Part shown: in pieces, positions 36,237 through 47,334 of the stretch
Numbering within the stretch: the first letter of the stretch is position 1
Layout: each line of letters begins with the position of its first letter
Source of the DNA: Echinometra lucunter
Lineage: Eukaryota; Echinodermata; Echinoidea; Camarodonta; Echinometridae
Direction of reading: 5' to 3'
Assembly (NCBI GenBank): GCA_029962745.1
Contig: CM057162.1
Location: forward strand, 11,254,123 to 11,318,122
DNA length: 64,000 nt
Notes under the pieces: generated by a model
The model's database searches: none
The model's input: only the letters and a program-made list of their open reading frames with translations
What the model was told of the DNA's origin: nothing
Translations under genes and position numbers: made by a program

Positions 36237-36425
36237 TTACTTAAGGTTACTTAAGGTTGAGTTCAATGACAATGACACAATGACACCAAGGTCACGCATG
36301 GAAGTGACAACTTCAAGGTCCTGTTGGGAAGAATCCTGACCTAGATAGTATTTACGGGAGTTACTCTGTTTAGATTTTCTGCCAATTGATAAAACTTTAC
36401 ATTTCCCTGGATGAAATTTCAATCA
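36237..36425 (-). pseudogene. LINE reverse-transcriptase fragment
   Basis: The minus-strand frame begins MKFHPGKCKVLSIGRK and ends MRDLGVIVSLSLNSTLSNL. This is the segment after the RT catalytic core in Jockey/CR1-type LINEs (pattern M.F...KC.V......Y.L......DLGV). Only about 60 codons remain, so it is a dead fragment. Confidence 0.75.
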
Positions 36426-37155
36426 TGATGGACTTATCTTGCCTCCAAAAGTGAAAATGTTATCTTTGAACTGAGATAAAAAAATGTATGTCATATGCGA
36501 GCAGCCATTTTAAATAGGCCATTTTGAGATGACAGAATGGTCTAGATAAAACAATAACATTAAAATAAATGGCTTTCAAAAATGTTCTTTTTCAAAGTTT
36601 GCCATTTGTGAAATATATTTCTCAAACAAACTGAACATATTGTAGTTTACAGCTTGAAAAAAAAAGTTGTAAAAGCCTTTTATTTTTTTCCTATATTTTG
36701 TAATGTTGGACAAGCCTGTCAATATGGTTGCAATGAAATGGTTGCAATGAATATCTGTTGACTAATTTTACAATCATTTCAGACTTTGAGAGGCATGGTA
36801 TAATCATTTAACATCCACAAGTGTGCTCTATAAAATTTTCAAATCAGATGATAATCGAAAATATGTAATTTTTAGGATTTAAGGGTTATGGTTTGTCAAA
36901 TTTTCTTCCAGCCAAATTTTCATTGGATTTTCGATCCGATTTTTTATTCGATTTCAATTTTTTAGCTAATCTGCTGATTCGATTTTCGATTTGACTTCGA
37001 TTTTTGAGCTAATCTGCCAATTCGATCATCCGATTCAATTTACCTGCAAGCTTAGCATTGAAGGCTAAAGCACCTCCGTGGTCAGTATTAATAGTCTAGT
37101 AGTAATTACAGAAAGTTCATTTGCTTTTCTTTGCACAGCTTTAATACATCACACC
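36426..37155. other. MRPL37: Region upstream of MRPL37
   Basis: AT-rich, with a locally repeated 'gattcgattt(t)cgat' phrase at 36920-37035. A pyrimidine-rich CAG (tgcttttctttgcacag, ending 37138) lies just before the start codon and could be an acceptor of a 5' untranslated intron. No TATA box stands out. Confidence 0.4.
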
Positions 37156-37385
37156 ATGCCGTCCAGTATAACGTCCAGGCTGTTTCTCAAGTCCAGCAGC
37201 CTGCTCAGCACTAGAATCCTGACCAGTCCCTTCATTGTTCCAGGCCAGAAATGGATTCTTGTGAGGGGTTATCGGCCAGAGAAGAAAAAACAGATTAGAG
37301 AGCGGGGCAAGGAGCAGAGGAAAACGACTGCAAGGAAAATTTATGAGATGTTGGATCTCCCCAGTCCATATACCATCCCGCCAAG
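37156..37385 (+). CDS. MRPL37: MRPL37 exon 1 (targeting peptide)
   Basis: From ATG to AAG|GTAAAG, ending in phase 2 (230 nt). Encodes the basic, Ser/Leu-rich leader and a lysine/arginine-rich segment (PEKKKQIRERGKEQRKTT), then IYEMLDLPSPYTIPP. Confidence 0.9.
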
Positions 37386-40300
37386 GTAAAGGTCATTATA
37401 TACATGTAAGACAAATATTACATCAATAGGCCATGTAATATAAAACATACCATTAATGGTAACTCTGCCATTAGTGGTAACTACCATGGTAACAGTGCCC
37501 AACAACGAATCGAATTCAAGGTTTCCATGGAAGTTACCATCAATATTAATTTTTATGTAACAGGGCCCAGAATTATATCTTTACCTAATTTTCAGGAGTC
37601 TACATTGTTTTGTGTTTCATCTTCAGGTAATAACATCTTCAGGTAATTTCCAGTAGGTAACTGTAGTCAATCAAGAAAACTCGCTTTTCCTGTATGGATT
37701 CCTGTTCTGGTATCCTCCTGTATTTGAAATATTAGCCTTTCATTTATATATATCAGACTTTATTCAGCTAAAAGCTATCAAAACCAAGGGTAACCGGTCC
37801 CAGGGGAAAACAAATCAACTTCCATGAAAGGAGAGGACAGAGAGACCCCCCCCCCCCCAAAAAAAAAAAGAAGGGTCATGAACTATAAAAAGCGCCACCC
37901 AAAAGAACCATCACACCAAAGCACCCTGTCAACCCGAAGAATGACACACACACAAAAAAAAAAAAAACAACAAACAACAACCCTCACCCCACAACCACAC
38001 ATTTATTTTCCATTTTTAGTTGAGAATTAGTTCTTCTTTTTGCAGTCAGACAATTTTACCAGTTTATGGTATACTATTAGTTACCTAAGCTGCACTCTTA
38101 GAGCAACTGTTGATATGCTTGCATGACATGTGGAGTTATATGCGAAATAAATGTACCTTTCAACAGAATCATTTATTAATTCATTCCTGTTTTGCCTGTT
38201 CATTGTGATCGAGTTCACTACCTTGTAAAATCCCTTTATCTTAATGGTCTAGGGGTATAGTTGGTCTTGTTTAAGCCCATCTAACTTTGACTTATACAAT
38301 AAGTCAAAATAAAATGTTCTTAAAGGGATATTAGAGTGCTGAGTCCACATTCATTATGAAGCAAAAAAAGTTTGTTGACCTTTGCACTGATGTACGACTC
38401 AATACCAAGAGATACTCTTTCAAAGTAGAAGCAAGGGGAGTCATTGAACATCTCAGAGCCCCATATATTGAGACTATAATATCCCGTATAATGAAAAATG
38501 CAAGTAAAAGCCTTTTGACCTTTGTCCTCTTCAGGGAGAAGATCGCCGACCATCATCCGAGGTACCTGAACCGCGTTCCAATGAATGAGAACAACCCTCA
38601 CTACCATGAGGAGAAGACTTTCATCTTCAACCATCGTTGTCGTCTAGAGGAGGGTGTTCAGCAGGCCCTGTGGCTGACCAAGAGCAAACTGATGGGGGAG
38701 GGGCAGGTAAGGAACATGTGCCTGTTGACACACTGGCATATTGAGGGGGGGGGGGGGGCGGGCCTTGGGGGCAGTTACCCCCCCCCCCCCCCCCCCCCCC
38801 CTCCCCTCCCACATAGAATTCAAACATCGTTTATTTCTAATTCAATACCAGTGATTTGCATGTTGATGAAAGGACATGATTTTCCGGAAATTCTTGCTTA
38901 TTACGCCACTGTGATTACCGGCATTTGTAGTTCATTTGAATGGGGTTGTAGACGTCATGCTTTGAGCCCAGACATGTACGATTTACATCTTTATCCTTTC
39001 ATTTGTCAAGAATACAGATTGGCACAGTCTGCCCTTTGCCACATGTGTATATTGGGACAAAACAGTGCACACAAATTGGCAGAAGGATTGCTCTGTTCAA
39101 CACAAAAGCTTTGCAGTATTACCCATTTCCGACCTTGACTAGCTGAAATGAAAACTGCCCCCAAGGCCCGCCCCCCCCCCCTCCCCTCCCACATAGAATT
39201 CAAACATCGTTTATTTCTAATTCAATACCAGTGATTTGCATGTTGATGAAAGGACATGATTTTCCGGAAATTCTTGCTTATTACGCCACTGTGATTACCG
39301 GCATTTGTAGTTCATTTGAATGGGGTTGTAGACGTCATGCTTTGAGCCCAGACATGTACGATTTACATCTTTATCCTTTCATTTGTCAAGAATACAGATT
39401 GGCACAGTCTGCCCTTTGCCACATGTGTATATTGGGACAAAACAGTGCACACAAATTGGCAGAAGGATTGCTCTGTTCAACACAAAAGCTTTGCAGTATT
39501 ACCCATTTCCGACCTTGACTAGCTGAAATGAAAACCCTATAGACATAGACACTAAATAGATTCACCCTTCATTAGAAGCACTTTAATCTGATAAATCTTT
39601 TCTGTGAGAAATAATGTAGCACAGGAAATCCTTTTGTGTGGCTCATAAAGAGCTAAGCGAAGTCTTTTCTCTTTGTTCCTTCTCTCTACTTTACAGTTAC
39701 GCGGTGACCTTGTACGATAATATGAATGTTATTGTGGTTGAATAGGCATGATGTGTGCATAGGGGGTCATAATCCACAGTAGCGGGCGTTAATTAGTTTT
39801 GTATAACTGGAAAGGCACAACTGCAATCAGTGCCATTATCCTCCTTCTCTTGCTCCTCCTCCTCCTCTTCCTGCTGCTGCTGCTTCTCCGCATTCTCTTC
39901 CTCCTCTTCCTCCCTCCTCCTCCTTTTCCTCTCCTGCTCCTCCTCCACCTCCACCTCCATCTCCTCTTCCTCCTCCTCCTCCTCCTCGCCTCTCTCCTCC
40001 TTGACTCTCTCCTCCTCCTCTTCTCCCCCCCCCCTTCCTCCTCCTCCTCCCCCTCCTCCTCCTCCTCTACCTCGTTCTCCTTCTCAGTTTCATCATTATC
40101 ATTATAGTCACATCATAGTCACAACCATCACCATCATATCATTATCTTTCTTGTTTTAATAATTTTAGCTCCCAGAGAGAATACAGGAGCTAGCATCTCG
40201 TCTTGAGATGCCTGACATGGAGGAGAGAGTTTTGAGATCGATCAGGAAGTGTCGTCAGTATGATACACAGAGTAAGCTCATCCCAGTGGAGAGATACAGG

Positions 40301-43300
40301 TAGCTACATCTAACTCAAAATTCTGCCATTTTGTGTTTGTTTTTTTAAACCTTTGCCTTTTTGTCAACATTTAATTTCCTTTGAAGCTACTATGAACCTT
40401 TTAAAATGAATGACGAAATCAAAATCAGTTTATCCTATATATCCAGTGACTGTTGTAAAACTCCTGTTATTACCCCCATACTTCCAAGATTAGTTGAAAA
40501 CATCAAAGCCATGTTTAAATGCTGGACAGCTTTTGTTTGTAGAGGTGTTGTGGCCCAGTGGATAAGTCTCCGGACTTTGTACCACAAGGTCTGAGGTTCG
40601 AATCCCTGCCACGGCACTAATGTCCTTTGGCAAGATATGAATCTACATTTGCCACGTCTTTCTGATGGTGACGTTAAAGGTCGGTCCCAGACGTAAATAA
40701 TAATATCTGATTGATACACATCTGTAAAACCCTATTCAACATCAATTTGTACATTACCCGGTCACATTTAATTCCTGAAAATGTGCTTATAATGAATATA
40801 AACTGGAAGAGATTTGATCATGAGGGCATTTTCCCAGTATTGAGAATCACACATTTTATTACAAGGAGATATTTTGTATTTTTTCCATTTTCATTCCAGT
40901 ACCTTTTATTGTATAGGTGTATCAGTTTGAAAAAAAAAGACACTAGTTATGCCGATTCGATAGATGACAAGGGGATAGAAAAATCTTTGTCTACGAGGAG
41001 AACAGAGCCTCCTGCACATGTGGGATGGTACATTTTTTTGTCCCTGCAATGCATGTAAAGGTATTTAATTACCTGTCAGTTTTGACCTTTGACCTTTGTA
41101 GCTACACCCAGAATATAGATTTCATCCGTCTGTGTCAGCTGATGAGTGGTCAGTACCCAAAGTTACTACAGAGAGCTCAGACTGATGGGTGTTATGTTGC
41201 AGCAGCGTGGCATAGAGGTAGGAGGAAGAGAAGAGAATGATTATTGTTATTGCAATATTGGCAATTCCGCGGTAACAGAATTACGAAATGTAATTCCGTT
41301 ACTAAGATTTTTAGAGCTTGTGTGCCTGTTTTCTACCTTGCCTTTCATTTTTGCCATGTAATATTATGAAAATATGCCCATTCTTTCACCTGAACTCTTT
41401 CATTCCAACAATGTTTTCATTACATTCATGATGTTGCGGTATACAGCCTTGGTAACGGAATTACCCGAAAATGGTGCCATTTTCAACTTGAAACAGCAAA
41501 AATGTCTTGCAAAATCAAACATACATCATACTAGTATTCACTATGATAGTGGAATTCCTTTGTGTTTAAGCTTCTTTTAATTCAAGGATATGGCTGGCTG
41601 TTCAGGACTATCAGTGTGATTTTTTTTTTTTACTACAAAAATGAAGTGAGCTGATTGGTGTTCCCATGTGGAATTTCCCATATGTGATCTGAGAATGTAA
41701 TGTTGAAATTGCAGTATCTCTTCATAAAAGTCACATGTAAAGCTCATACTTTGAATATAGTGTAGTGATACATATTCTTGAAGATATAGAGCAAAATGCC
41801 TCTTGTTGGTTGGTATGTGATACATGTAGGTTCAATGTTGATAATGAAGTAAAGTCCAATTATTAAAAATTCAATTCACTTTTGAAATACAGAGGCATAT
41901 GTAAATAGAGTAAAATTGTGCCGAGGACTTGCTTTAACTTAAAGCCAAAGGCTTGCAGGAACATAACAATTCTCCTTACAAAACAGTACATCAAGAAAGT
42001 GTATTATACAGTGGGTTCCTTTTTCAGTGAGGATTAATTTCGTTTTAGTCTTATGTTTTTTCTTTCTTCCTGTGTTCTTTATATTATAGGCAATGAGCAA
42101 AGCCATGTTCATAGGCAATAAGGCCCACTAGTCTCTTCCCCATTACCTTTAATAGTTTAGCCAGGCAAATTAAACATGATTCTATTTTCACATTCATGAG
42201 CAGGTACAGTGTTTCACATAAGTTCTTGTAAAACATGGATTAAATTTCATCTTATCCTATGCTTTATCCTTTCTGCTCTTGTTATGTGATACACGTAGGT
42301 GATGAACAGATCCAGGTCCGTGGACGATCAGGCCTGCTAGTCTCCTCTTCCAGTCCCTTAGAGAGGTTAGCCAGCCCCGAGGAGGTCGCGGAGACAACCT
42401 CTCACACCCTCCCTGATTTCTACCCTCTGGCGCCGACCATTGACCTCTTGACACGCAACATCTACAAGGACAATCATAACTTCACTGGTTAGTGTCCCTT
42501 ATGCTTGACCTTTGACCCATTGTTATTGAAAAATTCAAAAACTGATTTGCAAGATGTTGAGAATACTTGGCTGGATTTGCTGCTGACAGCATAGTAGAGG
42601 ATGATGTTACATGTATTGCATATGCTTTAGAATGAATTTTATTGAAACTGCATTATGATTATTTTTTTTTCTGATTTGGAGATTTTAACAATACATGTAC
42701 TGTGCAACCTGGGTAGTGTTTCATCAAGTGTCTTGTCAGTCATTCTTGCTGACAAATTTGCTCTCAGCCAATCAGATGCAAGGATTTCAGTAGCTTATAA
42801 CACTTGTCGGAAAAAAAATCACTGACAAGACACTTGATGAAGCGTTCCCCTGTTAACATTTCACTTTTAATCCAAAGTGTTGAGTATCATGACTTGGCAT
42901 TCTCACCTTGTCATGAAAATTGATCTTTGGAATATTAAACCCTCCTAGGCCATGTTCAACAACCAATACAACACTGCCTCTGATGTATTGGTCTACATGG
43001 CTTGAGGAACAGCCTTTATCATATTCATGGAAAGTATTGTGCATTTCTAATACACTGTAGTTTGATTGTCATGGGACCCTCCTTTTCGTCCCTTTACTAT
43101 TGTCCAATAATCACTAGACCGTTTTTTTCCCCACTCTTCGTAATTATATCCGTGGGCTGATAGTTTTGCTTTTTTTTTTTTCTCCTCTCTGCATCCACAA
43201 GGATAAGTGACTTCCATTTGAGAGGTTCTAAGTTGTTATAGAACCTTAACTTGTAGATCATTAAATGAGATCAATTCTTCTCTCTCTCTCTCTCTGTCTC

Positions 43301-45590
43301 CCTTTTCGTTTTTGTTTGTTGTTGTTGTTTTTTTTTTTTTTGGGGGGGGGGGGGGTATTCTTCAGGTGCTTTTGAGAAGTCTCCGTCCCCCCCTCCCTGC
43401 CCAACTATATTTCATTTGTATGCATGTCCCCCTTGCTACTGAAATCCCTGCATGTGATTGGCTGAGAGCAAATTTATCGTAGAAATGTGGCAGTTGTTAC
43501 TGATAACACATTGAACAAAACAGGGCCTTGGTTCCAGTTGCAGATGGGAATTCTGATCATACAGCGTATCTCTCTTGTTTACTTTTTGTATCAGGTTTCT
43601 TCGAGGGATCACCTTTCCCCCATGCCCACACCCTCTTCATACACGATGCAAGGAACTGGTGTCGACACTCTATGCACCATCTCAACGCTCAGGGACTCAT
43701 GTTTGCATTTGCTAATGCTATATCAAGAGCTAAACTTCAGTACGGGGTAAGCAGGAGGATGGCTAACAGCATGTGTTTGATGTTTGTTTTCCCATTGTAT
43801 ACAGGGTATCCCATAAAAAGCGAAACAGTGGATTTTCAGTACTTTACCTTTAAAAAGTAGATAATCTTTTTTCATCAGTGGGTAAAGTATCGTCTACCGA
43901 AGAAAATGATAGCGAGATCATCGAATTTGGTGAAGTCATCTGTATTCATTGCACGTTTCTTACAGTACAGTCATTAACAAATTTTTGGCGACTGATGGAG
44001 TAGCTTTGTGTCGGGAAAGCCTTTCATAATATGATGTTTGACGGAAGTCCATCGATGCATGTCAGCAACAAAACGTGCCATGCATATGCCATATGAAAGG
44101 CTATTCCCAACAATTCTACTCTCCACTGTCACAAAAAAACATGCAAAATTTAAAAATTACCGTATTTCAAGAAACAGGCATAGAATCAACGTTACTGTAC
44201 CAAATTGATCTTGGTGTCATTCTCTTCGGTAGAAGATGCTTTGTTGACTAAAGTAAAAAGATTATCTACTTTCTAGAGATAAATCGACCGTTTCACTTTT
44301 TCTGAGACACCCGGTATAGTGCTGTTTGATTTTTACAGCTCTATACTTTCCTGAGAATTGTTTGTCTCCTGGGCTGCGTTCCACGAAACCGTCATAAGTC
44401 TAAGTTCATGGACATCCCATTGAAATGTGTGTTAATTCTACAACACGTGTTTCAATGAGATGACCGAGAAGTTAGACTTATGACGGGTTTGTGAAACGCA
44501 GCCCTGCCTGGCAAAAGCTGCCGCAATAATATGAAAATAATTTTTCAAAAAAGCGTGTCATTTGAAGATGTATTCATTTTGTGGCAGTACTTCAGAGTAC
44601 TATAGATATGTTTCATTATACGTGGTCTGCAAAAACTTCTCGCTAGTTTGAACTGCAAAATTACACGTAAGAAAAATGAGGATTTTTCCATTATTTCTGA
44701 AAAGTAACACAGTTTTTGTGCTAGCTAAATGTAAAAGATGAAACTATATTAACATTGTAGACTTGCAAAAGTTAATTTTTACCATGTTTATTATTAGCAG
44801 TTGAATGAGCAATGGTATTTGTTTCTGTTTCAAGGTTGATGCTGCCGTGGACCTTGATGAGCCTATTGTGACCCAAAGCATCGTGTCAACTGGGGTCAAG
44901 TTCACCTTCATACAGGTTCAGCTGAACACGCTGAATATGAACTCAGATGATGGGATCAAGAACATGGTGTGGTTCGACGAGGGGAATGTGATGTACTCCG
45001 ACCATTATCCTGTGGTAAGTCGGAGGATGATGACAATGATGATGACAGTGATGATGATGATGATGATGATGTATGATGGGGTAAAAAAATGGTCTGGGTC
45101 GATAAGGGAAAATTGATGTTCTCCAATGATTGGGATTATTGTTGATAGGAGCATGGTTTTGGTGGTGGTGATGGTGATGATGATGATGATGATGATGACG
45201 ATGATGATGATGACAGTGAGGATGACAATATATGATGAACTCATTATTGGGTAATGAATATGATCTGGTTGGATGGTGGGGATGTGATCTATTTTAATCA
45301 TTAATCTGGTGGTTGGTTCAAAGATGGCAGTGGTTGTCGTCATGATGATGATAATGGCGATAATGATGATGATATGAACTCTGGTGACAGGGAAAAAAAT
45401 GGTCTGGTTTGATGAGGGGAATGTGATGTACATGTACTCCAGCCATTATCCTGTGGTAGGTTTGAGGATGATGATGATGATGACGATGATGATGATGATG
45501 ATGATGACAATGACGAAGACGATGACGATGGTGATGATAATGATGATGACGACGATGATGATGATGATGGTGATGATGATGATGATGACG

Positions 45591-45622
<32 letters not shown>

Positions 45623-46304
45623 GATGGTGATGACGATGACGATGATGACGATGATGATGATGACGATGATGATGATGATGATGATGACGGGGTAAAAAAT
45701 GGTCTGGGTTGATGAGGGGAATGTGATGTATTCTGACCATTATCCTGTGGTAGGTTTGATGATGATTGTGGTGGTGGTGGTGGTGGTGATGACGAAAACA
45801 ATATTGATGGCAATGATGATGGTGATGATGATGATGATGAATTGATGATGAAAGTGAGGATGATAATATAGTATGATGAACTCAATTACTGGGTAATAAA
45901 CATGGTCTGGGTGGATATTGGAAATGTGATCTACTTTGATCATTAATCCTATGGTTGTTTGAAGGATTGTGGTGATTGTCATGATGATGATGGTGATGAT
46001 GACGACGATGATGATGATGATGATATGAACTCTGATGATTGGTTCTAGAACATGGTCTGGGTGATGAGGGGATTGTGGTGTACGCTGATCACTATCCTGT
46101 ATTGGGTAAGTAGGAAAAGAGTGTGTGATGATAATGATGAGGATTGTTATTGATATGAGGAGTTTTGGTGTAATGATAATGATGATGATGGTGGTGGTGA
46201 CGATGACGATAGTAGTGATGATGATAATTATAGTAATGACGACAACAGCAAAGATTATAATTATAGTAATGATAACGATAGTAATATTAATAATGATAAT
46301 GTAT

Positions 46305-46347
<43 letters not shown>

Positions 46348-46672
46348 GATCATGAGCATGATGATGTCAGTACTAGCATTGATAGTAATGAGCCTTAGTT
46401 AAGACATCTGTCCTCCCGGGTGGCAAAAAGAGCAGGCATGTTGCTTTTTAAACTTCTTCACTTTTCCCACTAATTTCCATTCATTCTCTCTCTCTCTTTT
46501 TCTTTTCTTCTTCTCCCAGGTATTCAAAATATTTAAAGGCCATGGCAGCAGACACACCAAGCCTGGTTACATTAAGAAGATGCATAGAAGGGATCCTGAC
46601 CTTGGCTGTCGAGATCTAGATGTGAATGTCTTTAGGAAGTTTTTGGCTTGCTACTTATATGGTGCTGCATGA
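37156..46672 (+). CDS. MRPL37: Mitochondrial large-subunit ribosomal protein mL37
   Basis: Eight exons (37156-37385, 38535-38706, 40169-40299, 41102-41217, 42299-42487, 43595-43746, 44835-45014, 46520-46672) join with matching phases into 440 codons, close to the 423 of human MRPL37. mL37 is a metazoan-specific component of the mitochondrial 39S subunit. Residues 1 to about 30 are basic and rich in Ser and Leu (MPSSITSRLFLKSSSLLSTR), as in a mitochondrial targeting signal. Family landmarks recognised are EEGVQQALWLTKSKL in exon 2, DFYPLAPTIDLLTRNIY in exon 5, PFPHAHTLFI in exon 6, QLNTLNMN...GIKNMVWFDE in exon 7 and the ending FRKFLACYLYGAA. The ATG at 37156 is preferred over upstream in-frame GTG because it starts the targeting peptide. 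All exons are intact, so the gene is probably functional. Confidence 0.95.
38535..38706 (+). CDS. MRPL37: MRPL37 exon 2
   Basis: Acceptor CTCTTCAG|G and donor CAG|GTAAGG, phase 2 to 0, 172 nt. Encodes HHPRYLN, FIFNHRCRLEEGVQQALWLT and KSKLMGEGQ, the most recognisable mL37 segment. Confidence 0.93.
38801..39155 (+). repeat. 355-bp direct duplication in MRPL37 intron 2, copy 1
   Basis: From ctcccctcccacatagaatt to 'ctagctgaaatgaaaac'. It is repeated with no difference that I can see at 39181-39535 (period 380). The linker between the copies (actgcccccaaggcccgccc) is the inverse of the sequence just left of copy 1 (gggcgggccttgggggcagt). A 95-codon frame crosses each copy but has no recognisable domain. 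Confidence 0.95.
39181..39535 (+). repeat. 355-bp direct duplication in MRPL37 intron 2, copy 2
   Basis: Identical by eye to 38801-39155. Identity implies a very recent event or an assembly duplication. Confidence 0.95.
39838..40080. repeat. (CTC)n pyrimidine microsatellite
   Basis: CTC/CTT triplets, some 240 bp, about 90 bp before the acceptor of MRPL37 exon 3. Poly-Leu and poly-Ser frames here are artefacts. Confidence 0.95.
40169..40299 (+). CDS. MRPL37: MRPL37 exon 3
   Basis: Acceptor AATTTTAG|CTC and donor TAC AG|GTAGCT, phase 0 to 2, 131 nt. Encodes LPERIQELASRLEMPDMEER through IPVERYR, matching the mL37 stretch beginning LPEKV. Confidence 0.9.
40541..40712 (+). repeat. tRNA-derived SINE in MRPL37 intron 3
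   Basis: A box tggcccagtgg (40551-40561) and B box GGTTCGAATCC (40595-40605) are both intact. The body 'taatgtcctttggcaagata' ends near an ATA-rich tail. The inverse of this body phrase ('tgtcttgccaaaagacgtta') occurs at 55801, so the two are the same family in opposite orientation. Confidence 0.8.
41102..41217 (+). CDS. MRPL37: MRPL37 exon 4
   Basis: Acceptor ACCTTTGTAG|C and donor AGA G|GTAGGA, phase 2 to 1, 116 nt. Encodes NIDFIRLCQLMSGQYPKLLQ and ending AAAWHR. Confidence 0.88.
42090..42166 (+). pseudogene. MRPL37: Decayed copy of MRPL37 exon 5 (pseudo-exon)
   Basis: Aligned from the acceptor-like TATTATAG|G, the first 50 bases match exon 5 without a gap at 34 of 50 positions by hand count, then 'tttagccagg' matches 'gttagccagc' after a one-base deletion. 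In the exon 5 frame it reads G-NEQSHVHRQ-stop-GPLVS against G-DEQIQVRGRSGLLVS, so it carries a stop and cannot replace the exon. Confidence 0.75.
42299..42487 (+). CDS. MRPL37: MRPL37 exon 5
   Basis: Acceptor ACACGTAG|GT and donor ACT G|GTTAGT, phase 1 to 1, 189 nt. Encodes QVRGRSGLLVSSSSPLERLA and FYPLAPTIDLLTRNIY. A decayed copy of the start of this exon lies about 210 bp upstream (42090-42166). Confidence 0.93.
42708..42853. mobile_element. Foldback element (CATCAAGTGTCTTGTCAG ends)
   Basis: Left 'gtttcatcaagtgtcttgtc' and right 'gacaagacacttgatgaagc' are inverse. The inside holds 'ctctcagccaatcagatgca' and 'aaggatttcagtagct'. Related copies lie at 47335-47455 and 58068-58200, with a fragment near 14970-15035. 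Confidence 0.75.
43595..43746 (+). CDS. MRPL37: MRPL37 exon 6
   Basis: Acceptor TTTTTGTATCAG|GT and donor TAC GGG|GTAAGC, phase 1 to 0, 152 nt. Encodes FFEGSPFPHAHTLFIHDARN and GLMFAFANAISRAKLQYG. Confidence 0.93.
43797..44320. mobile_element. TIR element with long arms in MRPL37 intron 6
   Basis: Left tatacagggtatcccataaa with 'agtagataatctttttt' and 'tctaccgaagaaaatga'; right is the inverse ('tctcttcggtagaaga', 'aaagattatctact', 'gagacacccggtata'). Arms of about 110-140 bp with mismatches, total about 520 bp. No transposase frame. Confidence 0.8.
44371..44504. mobile_element. Foldback element (GGGCTGCGTTxCACGAAAC ends)
   Basis: Almost the whole 134 bp is a hairpin: 'gggctgcgttccacgaaacc' plus 'gtcataagtctaa' against 'ttagacttatgacgggtttg' plus 'tgaaacgcagccc'. 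A relative with an inserted middle lies at 48319-48533. Confidence 0.85.
44835..45014 (+). CDS. MRPL37: MRPL37 exon 7
   Basis: Acceptor CTGTTTCAAG|GTT and donor CCT GTG|GTAAGT, phase 0 to 0, 180 nt. Encodes EPIVTQSIVSTGVKF, QLNTLNMNSDDGIKNMVWFD and SDHYPV. Decayed copies of its 3' half and donor recur in the next intron. Confidence 0.93.
45015..46360 (+). repeat. MRPL37: Compound GAT minisatellite carrying decayed MRPL37 exon 7 copies
   Basis: GAT/GAC tracts alternate with segments resembling the 3' part of exon 7 (44937-45014). Copies lie at about 45074-45135, 45247-45320, 45374-45462, 45688-45756, 45880-45961 and 46026-46112. Copies 3 and 4 keep 'gatgaggggaatgtgatgta' and 'cattatcctgtggtaggt', that is the exon end plus a GT donor. 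The repeat unit therefore seems to be exon end + donor + GAT tract. Confidence 0.85.
46520..46672 (+). CDS. MRPL37: MRPL37 exon 8 and stop codon
   Basis: Acceptor TTCTTCTCCCAG|GTA, phase 0, 50 codons then TGA at 46670-46672. Encodes VFKIFKGHGSRHTKPGYIKK and ends VFRKFLACYLYGAA, the conserved mL37 C-terminus. Confidence 0.95.
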   Translation, partial: VFKIFKGHGSRHTKPGYIKKMHRRDPDLGCRDLDVNVFRKFLACYLYGAA

Positions 46673-46818
46673 TTGATGTTTGGATATATTGACTAAATGG
46701 AGGACTACACCCCTGATCTGGTAAAGGCGAACCGTGTTATAACAACATCTATGCGAGACTAAGGAAATTACCTCATTGTATCAAAAACCCTGTTATATCA
46801 GGGTTATACATGTAAACC

Positions 46819-46824
46819 AATAAA
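46819..46824 (+). terminator. MRPL37: Candidate polyadenylation signal of MRPL37
   Basis: AATAAA 147 bases after the stop codon. It lies in a segment resembling a dispersed repeat also seen near 55480-55620 ('ggaaattacct', 'gttatatcag'), so the 3' end may be repeat-derived. Confidence 0.5.
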
Positions 46825-47334
46825 ATACAAAGAAATGGGACCAGCAGAATTAATTTCTTATAAAGAGAGTTTGGCATAAGTGTTCTGTACAAGGTTCCAA
46901 AGGTTTTTTGTAACAAGGTTCCACTGTAGAAGCATTAACAGGGTATTTCTCAAAGATTTCAATTTTGCTTAAAAATCATGTGTAACTAGGGTCAAATCAT
47001 GCATAATTTTGTACCCGAAGAGCGACTTTGTGAAGCAGACTTGTCCAGCAAAGATGAAGCAGACTTACACTAATTTGGACTTGGCAAAATCGTACCTAAT
47101 TGTGACTAAATCTGAGTGCAATCTTCTTGAAACAATTCCCTGGTCAACAAATGATTCACCAACAGTTGCTTCATTGCCAAATTTAATCGCTAGTCTAATG
47201 TGATGATGACATCTTCCGACAGTTTTGAGAAATTAGTTCCATGCTACATCAAAAAGTATATTTTTCTTTGCCAGTGACAGTTTTGATGTTTGGTTCAGAT
47301 GCCATCCTCATAGGTAGAAGCATGTGGGAAGTAG

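Noticed and set aside
37078..37155. Upstream GTG start for MRPL37
   Set aside because: It would add 26 residues before a good mitochondrial leader that starts with ATG at 37156, and nuclear genes rarely start at GTG.
38356..39138. 260-codon single protein
   Set aside because: Only codons from 38535 to 38706 are MRPL37 exon 2; the rest is read-through into introns on both sides, including half of the 355-bp duplication.
39799..40159. Leu- or Ser/Pro-rich proteins
   Set aside because: Translations of a CTC microsatellite in MRPL37 intron 2.
45005..45885. Poly-His / poly-Ser / poly-Met proteins
   Set aside because: Translations of GAT repeats in MRPL37 intron 7.
37156..46672. Identification as MRPS30 (mL65), the paralogue of mL37
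   Set aside because: Some phrases (QLNTL) fit both, but the exon 2 motif ending ALWLTK, the FYPLAPTIDL stretch and the C-terminal FRKFLACYLYGAA match mL37.
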